The position numbers and the translations under genes are program-made. Shown in pieces: positions 7,256-11,536 of a stretch of DNA of 11,536 nt. Positions within the stretch are counted from its first letter, which is position 1. The number at the start of each line of letters is the position of its first letter. This stretch comes from Pseudomonadota bacterium (GTDB lineage: Bacteria; Desulfobacterota; Desulfovibrionia; Desulfovibrionales; Desulfovibrionaceae), in contig JAEWPX010000109.1 in NCBI GenBank assembly GCA_023399375.1, positions 1 to 11,536 of the forward strand, written 5' to 3'. The notes beneath the pieces were generated by a model that searched no databases, was not told where the DNA came from, and saw only the letters and a list, made by a program, of their open reading frames with translations.

Positions 7256-8521
7256 TTATTGGGGCGGTCTGCCCGCCGGGTTGAAGAAGATGGATTCGAT
7301 GTCCCGGATACGGTCGTCGCCGGCCGCGGCCACTTCCGCCAGGATGCTTTCGGACAGGCCCAGGGAACGCCAGGCCGCCTCGGACAGGGCCGGCGTGGGC
7401 GAGCCGGAAAAGGGCGGCCAGGCCCAGGCCGTGGCCAGGATGTCCGCCACGTGGACCAGCGCCGTTTCCCGGTCCCCGGCGTCGCCGGAGGGGGTGTGGT
7501 GGTCGCCGGCCATGGCCGCGAGGCTGTCGGGAAAATGCCAGCCGGCTAAAAGAACCCGGCCCACGGCCGCGTGGTCGATGCCGATGACCGCGGTTTCCGC
7601 CTCGGCGTCGGGCAGGCCCTCCACGCGCGAGAGCAGCAGCGCCCGTCCGGCCGCGGCCGGCAGTTTGCGCAGGATCACGAGCTGGCCGAGGTCGTGGAGC
7701 AGGCCGCCCACGAACACCCGTTCCGGAGAGGTTCCCGGGCAGGAGGCCGCGAGCAGCGAGGCGTAGACGGCGCAGGCCGCGGCATGCCGCCAGAAGGCGC
7801 GCATGTCCCACAGGCCCGGCTCGATGTCGTCGAAGGCGTTGAGCGCCGCCAGGCTCATGACCAGCGTGGTCAGTTCCTTGCGCCCGACCATGTCCACGGC
7901 CCGGGTGATGGAGTCCACCGGGGTCCGCGCGGCGTAATGGGGGCTGTTGACCAGGCGCAGGAGTTTCGCCGCGAATCCCGGGTCGCGCCCGATGAGCGCG
8001 GCAAGCTCCCTGGCCGAGGTCTTTTCCGATTGCAGGGCCGAAAGCAGGCGCACGTGGACTTCGGGCAGCGTGGCCAGTTCCACTTCGCCACTGACGAGGC
8101 TTGCCGGGTCGATACGCTGTCTGCCGAAAAGCTGCGTTTCCGGCGCGAACCCGAGCAGCGACGGCGCTTCGGCCGCGGCCGCGAGATCCAGTCCTTCGGC
8201 CAGGGCACGCGCGGCGGCGCGCGCGGCGGCCAGGTCGAACACCGCCCGGCCGAAAGGCGCGGCGGTGTCCAAGGCGCAAAAGCGCGGCGCGAGCAGTTCC
8301 CGGCAACGCCGGACGGCAGTTTCCAGTTCCGGAGCCGTTTCTTCGGCCTGCTCCGACTCGGACACGACCTCCACGTCGCGCACGCCGAACGCGCGCATAG
8401 CGCGGATGTTTTCCTGGGAGATCACGGTGCCTTGGCGCAACAAAACCACGCCCTGTTGGCCGCTTATGTCCTTGCCGGCCACCATGCCGTGCTCCACGTC
8501 GTCGATGTGGACCTTGACCAC
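7256..8521 (-). CDS. HDOD-domain signalling protein
   Basis: Residues ~150-345 form an HDOD domain, a non-hydrolytic relative of HD domains found in bacterial signalling proteins: LPEVHVRLLSAL (152-163), IGRDPGFAAKLLRLVNSPHY (177-196), GGLLHDLGQL with H276-D277, GIDHAAVG with H317, WHFP, and HH at 341-342. The first ~55 residues (DDVEHGMVAGKDIS, LLRQGTVIS, FGVRDVEV) match the small N-terminal domain that often precedes HD-GYP and HDOD domains. Residues ~60-145 are an Ala-rich linker. Start: a GTG with GGAGG 9 nt upstream (8531-8535 on the + strand) begins the protein MVKVHIDD directly at the first domain. The gene heads a - strand unit with the TPR gene and perhaps XRE-PAS. A leader of ~147 nt and a promoter in the AT-rich island at 8675-8703 are likely. 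Partner and signal are unknown. Confidence 0.9.
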   Translation of the reverse strand: MVKVHIDDVEHGMVAGKDISGQQGVVLLRQGTVISQENIRAMRAFGVRDVEVVSESEQAEETAPELETAVRRCRELLAPRFCALDTAAPFGRAVFDLAAARAAARALAEGLDLAAAAEAPSLLGFAPETQLFGRQRIDPASLVSGEVELATLPEVHVRLLSALQSEKTSARELAALIGRDPGFAAKLLRLVNSPHYAARTPVDSITRAVDMVGRKELTTLVMSLAALNAFDDIEPGLWDMRAFWRHAAACAVYASLLAASCPGTSPERVFVGGLLHDLGQLVILRKLPAAAGRALLLSRVEGLPDAEAETAVIGIDHAAVGRVLLAGWHFPDSLAAMAGDHHTPSGDAGDRETALVHVADILATAWAWPPFSGSPTPALSEAAWRSLGLSESILAEVAAAGDDRIRDIESIFFNPAGRPPQ

Positions 8522-8622
8522 GCTCTGCCGCCTCCGGACTGCCTTGTCGCCGCCACCATGGCCCGCGACGCCGGGATTAAGATTGTAATAAAGCTAATCG
8601 AAAGGAAAGGGCGCAGGATGCC

Positions 8623-8645
8623 CCCGGAGAAATGTTTCTGCCGGG
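8623..8645 (-). other. Hairpin in HDOD mRNA leader
   Basis: CCCGG (8623-8627) and AGAAA (8628-8632) pair with TTTCT (8635-8639) and CCGGG (8641-8645), with G8640 bulged: about nine base pairs and a 4-nt loop. If the HDOD promoter lies at 8675-8703, this hairpin sits about 25 nt into the ~147-nt leader. It does not resemble a riboswitch class I know. Confidence 0.35.
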
Positions 8646-8674
8646 TGGACAACGTCATTTTTTGTATTACACTG

Positions 8675-8703
8675 ATTTGACATGTAAAATTAAATTTTAC
8701 CAA
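8675..8703 (-). promoter_or_regulatory. Candidate HDOD operon promoter
   Basis: On the - strand, TTGGTA (8698-8703) and TCAAAT (8675-8680) are 17 nt apart within the AT-rich island. Predicted transcription start is near 8668. The elements match the consensus at 4 of 6 bases each. The 17-bp palindrome lies across the spacer, so a repressor there could control transcription. Confidence 0.35.
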
Positions 8704-8706
8704 TAT
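8677..8706 (+). promoter_or_regulatory. Candidate rightward promoter with consensus -35
   Basis: A perfect TTGACA (8677-8682) is followed after 18 nt by CAATAT (8701-8706), which keeps the key second A and last T of the -10 but is weak overall. Predicted start is near 8713. It covers the same 30 bp as the leftward promoter candidate, making a possible bidirectional promoter that serves the HDOD operon on one side and the structured RNA and small genes on the other. Confidence 0.35.
8684..8700. repeat. 17-bp AT-rich palindrome, probable operator
   Basis: GTAAAATTAAATTTTAC is a perfect 8-bp inverted repeat around one central A. In DNA this GC-rich such a sequence stands out. It lies between the -35 and -10 of both promoter candidates, the classical place for a repressor or MerR-type activator site. 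The cognate regulator is not identifiable from the sequence. Confidence 0.55.
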
Positions 8707-8789
8707 CGGCGAAGTTGGCCTGCCTTTTGCTCAAGAGAAGGCGTGAGCGCGGTGGGCGTAAGCCGAAACCACACCGCACAAAATCACCT

Positions 8790-8844
8790 GGCCGTGGCGG
8801 CCACCCCCTAGCCTCCTCCCCCAACACGCCACCACGGCCTTTTT
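8790..8844 (+). terminator. Intrinsic terminator 1
   Basis: GGCCGTGG (8790-8797) pairs perfectly with CCACGGCC (8832-8839), directly followed by TTTTT (8840-8844). The 34-nt loop is long and can hold smaller helices. There is no T-run in the opposite direction, so it acts on rightward transcription. Confidence 0.55.
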
Positions 8845-8845
8845 A

Positions 8846-8891
8846 GGAAGCCGCTTGGACCACTCCCTGGGTCTGGGCGGCTTCCGCTTTT
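8846..8891 (+). terminator. Intrinsic terminator 2 (tandem)
   Basis: GGAAGCCGC (8846-8854) pairs perfectly with GCGGCTTCC (8877-8885), with an inner GACC/GGTC helix (8858-8861 with 8870-8873), and is followed by GCTTTT (8886-8891). It lies 1 nt behind terminator 1. Two terminators in a row imply that a transcript from the left must be stopped before the gene at 8961, unless read-through is regulated. Confidence 0.6.
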
Positions 8892-8960
8892 CGGGACGCT
8901 GGCGCGCCGGAAACGCTTGAACCCGACCCGATTCCTGGATATAGCCTGGAAGGACACGCC

Positions 8961-9236
8961 ATGGCGCAACGCGCGCCGCAGCGCCGTCGCCGGTCGAGGG
9001 GCCGGACCGCACGGCTTTTTCGGGTACTTTGCATGGAGCAGGGTTTGGAAAACAAGGATTCGGGCCCCCAGGCCTTTTTGGACTTCGTCAACCAGCGGCT
9101 GGCCAAGCGGCAGCGGGAACTTGACGGAGCCGTCAAATTCTCCAGCCACTACGTCCAGGTGGAGACTGTCGTCATGGAGCTCAAGGCTATCCGGACCAAG
9201 TTCTTGACCCTCATGCGGCGCGAGGGTTTATTGTGA
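8961..9236 (+). CDS. Small hypothetical protein, coiled-coil-like
   Basis: A 91-residue protein of unknown function. The first ~24 residues are basic and low in complexity (QRRRRSRGRTAR). Residues ~25-91 are charged and helical (FLDFVNQRLAKRQRELDGAV, VETVVMELKAIRTKFLTLM), consistent with a short coiled coil. No membrane segment or catalytic motif is visible. The ATG at 8961 is chosen because GGAAGGA lies 6 nt upstream. An internal ATG at 9033 (MEQGLENKDS) has no ribosome site but would remove the odd basic head, so it remains a possible alternative. The stop codon overlaps the GTG of the next gene, which shows that the two are translated together. The good ribosome site and overlap make it a real gene despite the lack of relatives I can name. 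Confidence 0.7.
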   Translation: MAQRAPQRRRRSRGRTARLFRVLCMEQGLENKDSGPQAFLDFVNQRLAKRQRELDGAVKFSSHYVQVETVVMELKAIRTKFLTLMRREGLL

Positions 9237-9604
9237 GGCGACACCTTCGTGCAGCCGCCCTGTGCGTCCTGCTGGCGACTGCGGCCGCGCTGCCGGCCCT
9301 GGCGCAACAGGCGGCGGACATCGCCGGCAACTGGTCCGCCGTGGTGCTCGGGCAGGAGATCACGGCCAGCTTCACCCGCCAGGGCGACATGATAAACGGC
9401 GTGGTGACCATCCCCGACATCGGCGGCGGGAAGAACGTCTACCACGTGGCCGGCGTCATTCTCGGGGCCGACTTCGCCGCCCAGCACGGCAGCGGCCATC
9501 TCCTCAAAGGCACGCTCACCGGCCCGGACACGGCCGAGGCCGTCTTTTCCCCGAAAAACGGGCCGTCGCTCACCCTGCACCTCCAGCGGCGCGCGGGGCC
9601 ATAG
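9233..9604 (+). CDS. Small exported beta-rich hypothetical protein
   Basis: A 123-residue protein with a clear Sec signal peptide: basic MRRHLR, hydrophobic core to about residue 20, and cleavage after ALA at position 24 (ALPALA-QQA). The mature ~99 residues have alternating short beta segments (IAGNWSAVVLG, ITASFTRQGD, INGVVTIP, YHVAGVILG, LLKGTLTGPD, LTLHLQRR), a lipocalin- or beta-barrel-like pattern with G-x-W near the start. No cysteine pair or lipobox is present, so it is probably soluble in the periplasm. Function is unknown. The GTG start overlaps the preceding stop by 4 nt (GTGA) and has no separate strong ribosome site, so translation is likely coupled. It converges with the - strand gene ending at 9623, with only 18 nt between and no terminator seen. 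Confidence 0.8.
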   Translation: MRRHLRAAALCVLLATAAALPALAQQAADIAGNWSAVVLGQEITASFTRQGDMINGVVTIPDIGGGKNVYHVAGVILGADFAAQHGSGHLLKGTLTGPDTAEAVFSPKNGPSLTLHLQRRAGP

Positions 9605-9622
9605 CCGTCTCGCGCACAACGC

Positions 9623-9838
9623 TCACGCATCGGCGGTTTTCTTCTGTCCCGCCGGCACCACGGGCACGTTCTCGTCCTTGGCCCTGTCGGTCCAGGCGCG
9701 TTTGACGGTTTCCACGTCCTCGGGCGAAAGCGTCGCCTCGACGGCATCGAAGGTGCGGTTGCGGAAAAAGACCAGATCCTGATAACTCGGCGCCTGCTGG
9801 ATTTTCTCCAGGTAATAGGCGAGCCCTTTGTCCTCCAT
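9623..9838 (-). CDS. Small hypothetical protein (71 aa)
   Basis: A short, charged, helical protein (EDKGLAYYLEKIQQAPSYQD, LVFFRNRTFDAVEATLSPED, VETVKRAWTDRAKDEN) with a Pro/Lys-rich tail. No known domain is recognised. GGGGAGGAG ends 6 nt before the ATG, one of the best ribosome sites in the window, which supports a real gene. It lies 68 nt behind the zinc-ribbon gene on the same strand, so the two small genes may share a transcript. The gap contains a GGCCGG-A-CCGGCC palindrome (9888-9900) but no T-run. Role unknown. Confidence 0.75.
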   Translation of the reverse strand: MEDKGLAYYLEKIQQAPSYQDLVFFRNRTFDAVEATLSPEDVETVKRAWTDRAKDENVPVVPAGQKKTADA

Positions 9839-9906
9839 GGGACGCTCCTCCCCTCAGCCGTGGTTTCGTGGTCCGATGTGTAGCCGAGGCCGGACCGGCC
9901 GGCAAC

Positions 9907-10104
9907 TCAGCCCGCGTCCGGGCTGTTGAACGCGCCGCACTTCTCGCACACGAAACCCGCGTATTCCGGCTCGCCGTCGTCGCCGATCCAGACTTCCACC
10001 TCGTTGCGCTCCGAGCAGTTGGAACAGTAGATCAGCGCAATACGGGTCTCGGGGTCGTAGTCGCATTCCACGCCGCCGAGGATGAGCGTCTCGGTAAAGG
10101 CCAT
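9907..10104 (-). CDS. Small zinc-ribbon protein (65 aa)
   Basis: Contains two CxxC pairs, C27/C30 (IYCSNCSE) and C53/C56 (FVCEKCGAF), 22 residues apart, the usual pattern of a zinc ribbon; C14 is an extra cysteine. The segment between is acidic (WIGDDGEPEY). Such proteins are often annotated as hypothetical; roles in nucleic-acid or protein binding are possible but cannot be assigned here. The start is set by AAGGAGG (10110-10116 on the + strand), 5 nt upstream of the ATG. A longer open frame continues upstream to 10452, but it would overlap the divergent glycosyltransferase gene and lacks a ribosome site. A promoter candidate lies at 10143-10170, and the mRNA would start with a small hairpin (CACGC 10119-10123 with GCGTG 10132-10136) just before the ribosome site. 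Confidence 0.85.
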   Translation of the reverse strand: MAFTETLILGGVECDYDPETRIALIYCSNCSERNEVEVWIGDDGEPEYAGFVCEKCGAFNSPDAG

Positions 10105-10142
10105 GGCCGCCTCCTTGTCACGCTTCTTTGCGCGTGTGCCTT

Positions 10143-10170
10143 CTTGTAACACCGCCCGGCGCAAGGACAA
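10143..10170 (-). promoter_or_regulatory. Candidate promoter for zinc-ribbon gene
   Basis: On the - strand, TTGTCC (10165-10170) and TACAAG (10143-10148) are 16 nt apart, each matching the consensus at 4 of 6 bases. The predicted start near 10136 gives a leader of ~32 nt. It lies in the 158-nt divergent gap shared with the glycosyltransferase gene. Confidence 0.35.
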
Positions 10171-10200
10171 GGGGCGCGGGGGGAATTTCCGCGGTCCCCA

Positions 10201-10229
10201 TTGCCAGACGCCGCCGGCCACGCTATCCC
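10201..10229 (+). promoter_or_regulatory. Candidate promoter for glycosyltransferase gene
   Basis: TTGCCA (10201-10206, 5 of 6 to consensus) and TATCCC (10224-10229) are separated by 17 nt. The predicted start near 10236 leaves a leader of ~27 nt that includes the ribosome site AAGGAA (10252-10257). Confidence 0.35.
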
Positions 10230-10262
10230 CGACCGGCCGGCCGTCGCCGCCAAGGAAACGCC

Positions 10263-11378
10263 ATGCCGCATCGCACTCCCGCAAGCCCCCTGGTCCTCCA
10301 CGACGCCTTCGCCTTCCCCGGCGGCGGCGAGAAGGTGGCCGTGACCCTGGCACGGGCGTTTGGCGCGCAACTGCTAGCCGGCGAATACGATCCGGCAGCA
10401 TTTCCTCCGGACTATTTCGACGTGCCGCCGCGAAACCTCGCCGCGGCCGCAAGCCGCCCGCTCGCCGCGCGGCTCTCCAAAACTTTGGCCATGCGCCTGG
10501 CGTTCGCGCGCATGCCGCCCGTGGCCGCGCCGCTGGCCATCCACAGCGGCTCCCTGTGCCTGCTCGCCCACGCCCGCATCGCCGCGCCGCAGGTGCTCTA
10601 CTGCCACACGCCGCCGCGCATCCTCTACGACCACCGCGATTTCTACATGCGCCGCCAGTCCCTGCCGCGTCGGCCGCTCTACGCCCTGCTCCTGGCCGGC
10701 TACCGCCGTGCCTACGAGCGCGCGGCCCGGGCCATGGACGCCATCGTCGCCAATTCCGAAACCGTGCGCCGGCGCATCGAGCGCTTTCTCGGCCTGCCCG
10801 CCACGGTCGTGCACCCGCCCGTGGACACGGCCGCCTTCGCCGACTGCGGCCAGGAGCCGTTCTACCTTTCCACGGCCCGCGTGGACGTGCTCAAACGCGT
10901 GGATGTGGTGGTGCGCGCCTTCCGCGACATGCCGGACAAGCGCCTCGTGGTCGTTTCGGGCGGCTCGGAACTCGGCCGCGTGCGCGCGCTTGCCGCCGGC
11001 TGCCCCAACATCGACATCCGGGGCTGGACCGCAGACGCGGACCTCAAGCGTCTCATCGGCACCTGCCTTGCCACCGTCTACATCCCGCGCGATGAGGACT
11101 TCGGCATCTCGCCCGTGGAATCCATGGCCGCCGGCAAGCCGGTCCTTGGCGTGCGCGAAGGCGGGCTCACCGAAACCGTCGTGCACGGCGAAACGGGCCT
11201 CCTGCTGCCGCCGGACCCCGGACCGGACGACGTGGCCCGGGGCGTCGCCGCCCTCGACACGGCCACGGCCCGCGCCATGGCCCCGGCCTGCCGGGCGCGC
11301 GCGGCGCTTTTCGACACGCGCGTGTTCGTGGAGAAGATGCGCGGGGTGGTGGACGCGGTGATGGAGAAGCGGGGATAG
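10263..11378 (+). CDS. GT4-family glycosyltransferase, WbaZ-like
   Basis: A 371-residue retaining glycosyltransferase of family GT4 (GT-B fold), which would move a sugar from a nucleotide donor to a cell-surface glycan or lipid-linked acceptor. Visible family features: the N-terminal glycine-rich loop FPGGGEKVA, YCHTPPRILYD, ANSETVRRRIERFLG followed by VVHPPVDT, LSTARVDVLKRVD, and the donor-binding EX7E motif E278-E286 (EDFGISPVE) followed by SMAAGKPVLG and GETGLLLPP. The order and wording closely follow the WbaZ-type mannosyltransferase subfamily as I remember it, so a mannosyl transfer in O-antigen or exopolysaccharide synthesis is the best guess. The ATG has AAGGAA 5 nt upstream; an earlier in-frame start at 10128 has no ribosome site and would overlap the promoter region. 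No other glycan genes are in the window. The hairpin repeat begins 20 nt after the stop. Confidence 0.93.
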   Translation: MPHRTPASPLVLHDAFAFPGGGEKVAVTLARAFGAQLLAGEYDPAAFPPDYFDVPPRNLAAAASRPLAARLSKTLAMRLAFARMPPVAAPLAIHSGSLCLLAHARIAAPQVLYCHTPPRILYDHRDFYMRRQSLPRRPLYALLLAGYRRAYERAARAMDAIVANSETVRRRIERFLGLPATVVHPPVDTAAFADCGQEPFYLSTARVDVLKRVDVVVRAFRDMPDKRLVVVSGGSELGRVRALAAGCPNIDIRGWTADADLKRLIGTCLATVYIPRDEDFGISPVESMAAGKPVLGVREGGLTETVVHGETGLLLPPDPGPDDVARGVAALDTATARAMAPACRARAALFDTRVFVEKMRGVVDAVMEKRG

Positions 11379-11398
11379 AGAAGGGAAGAGGGAAGATG

Positions 11399-11440
11399 CC
11401 TCCGGCGGCCAGGAGGGGATGATCCCCTCCTGGACCTCCC
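11399..11440 (+). repeat. GC-rich hairpin repeat, copy 2
   Basis: Second copy of the element at 2142-2183, same orientation, five mismatches in 42 nt. The stem is 11 bp (11409-11419 with 11423-11433, loop TGA). The loop-closing pair is A-T here and C-G in copy 1. A second small hairpin follows, TCCCC/GGGGA (11437-11441 with 11446-11450). It lies behind the glycosyltransferase stop, with no T-run. Confidence 0.75.
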
Positions 11441-11510
11441 CGACGGGGGATGGGTAAGGGGGTGAGAGGGCGGTCGTTGGGCGGGGCGGTGGACCATGTG
11501 GTCACGGAAA

Positions 11511-11525
11511 TGCGGGCCACCCGCA
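11511..11525. other. Short hairpin near window end
   Basis: TGCGGG and CCCGCA form a perfect 6-bp stem around CCA. The rest of 11451-11536 holds no gene or signal I can support; a frame opening at an ATG near 11495 runs off the window without a ribosome site. Confidence 0.25.
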
Positions 11526-11536
11526 GGCCGCAAAGC

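Larger units (their letters stand above)
8713..8891 (+). ncRNA. Candidate structured small RNA or attenuated leader
   Basis: Between the rightward promoter candidate and the tandem terminators the + strand can fold into several hairpins. GCCTTTT (8722-8728) pairs with AGAAGGC (8736-8742) around a 7-nt loop. GCGGTG (8749-8754) pairs with CACCGC (8772-8777) and encloses GGC-GTAA-GCC (8755-8764), a GNRA-type tetraloop hairpin, plus the unpaired GAAACCA. TGGCC/GGCCA (8789-8793 with 8799-8803) would tie up the left arm of the first terminator and so could act as an antiterminator. I recognise no known family: it does not match what I remember of 6S, SRP, tmRNA, c-di-GMP or cobalamin RNAs. It could be a free small RNA of ~130-180 nt or a leader for the genes at 8961-9604. 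GC-rich DNA forms such helices easily, so support is moderate. Confidence 0.3.
8522..8960. other. 439-nt divergent intergenic region
   Basis: No convincing protein gene is present on either strand; the open frames crossing it have poor composition and no ribosome sites. From left to right it holds the HDOD ribosome site (8531-8535), an AT-rich island (~8570-8710) much poorer in GC than the rest of the window, a hairpin (8623-8645), overlapping opposed promoter-like elements with a 17-bp palindrome (8675-8706), a run of GC-rich hairpins (8722-8803), two tandem intrinsic terminators (8790-8891) and the ribosome site for the gene at 8961. Confidence 0.7.

Noticed and set aside
6129..8306. 725-codon - strand frame across the TPR and HDOD genes
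   Set aside because: Low-complexity Arg/Pro/Gly product; the HDOD and TPR motifs occur in the competing frames with good start signals.
8464..8703. 79-codon - strand frame covering the AT-rich island
   Set aside because: It is out of frame with the HDOD gene, has no domain or ribosome site, and crosses the likely promoter and leader.
8713..8845. Known riboswitch or housekeeping RNA (c-di-GMP, cobalamin, 6S, SRP, tmRNA)
   Set aside because: None of the conserved core sequences I remember for these classes could be found; kept only as an unclassified candidate.
9907..10452. 181-residue version of the zinc-ribbon protein
   Set aside because: The extra N-terminus is Arg-rich, overlaps the divergent glycosyltransferase gene and both promoters, and lacks a ribosome site; the ATG at 10104 has AAGGAGG at 5 nt.
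1..11536. tRNA, rRNA, CRISPR array, insertion sequence, phage or defence genes
   Set aside because: None seen on either strand; no direct-repeat array, transposase, integrase or restriction motif is present.

Overview
The window is a dense, GC-rich stretch of bacterial chromosome with ten or eleven protein genes, no RNA gene of a known family, no mobile element and no CRISPR array. The GC-rich third positions, the mix of genes (RNase II-like RNB protein, PlsY, HDOD protein, multi-PAS regulator, small zinc-ribbon protein) and a GC-rich intergenic hairpin repeat remind me of a Desulfovibrionaceae genome such as Desulfovibrio or Solidesulfovibrio. That placement is an impression from memory, not a database result.

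Left part, + strand (10-4482). An RNB-domain exoribonuclease is followed by a hairpin repeat. A close series then runs plsY (phospholipid synthesis), a membrane-anchored SGNH hydrolase and a nicotinamidase-like cysteine hydrolase. The last three are spaced 18 and 34 nt apart and look co-transcribed.

Middle part, - strand (4496-8521). Read 5'->3' this is an HDOD-domain signalling protein, a TPR protein 4 nt behind it, and a 722-residue regulator with an N-terminal XRE helix-turn-helix and five PAS domains but no enzymatic output domain. The regulator has its own candidate promoter. Its -10 box lies inside a GTGCAC-N6-GTGCAC element and ends 6 nt before the ATG, so the mRNA may be leaderless and autoregulated.

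The 439-nt gap 8522-8960 is the most structured non-coding region. An AT-rich island (about 8570-8710) carries a 17-bp palindrome in the spacer of two overlapping, oppositely directed promoter-like elements. To its right lie several GC-rich hairpins and two tandem intrinsic terminators. They could be a small RNA or an attenuated leader for the two small genes that follow.

Right part. A small coiled-coil-like protein gene overlaps, by GTGA, a gene for a small exported beta-rich protein (8961-9604, + strand). On the - strand lie a 71-residue protein of unknown function and a 65-residue CxxC/CxxC zinc-ribbon protein (9623-10104). Divergent from these is a GT4-family glycosyltransferase resembling WbaZ-type mannosyltransferases (10263-11378). 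It is followed by a second copy of the hairpin repeat. The two copies differ by a compensatory base-pair change in the stem.

No single complete novel system is evident. The best candidates for something new are the XRE-PAS5 regulator with its operator-like start region, the 8675-8891 regulatory or RNA element, and the repeat family.
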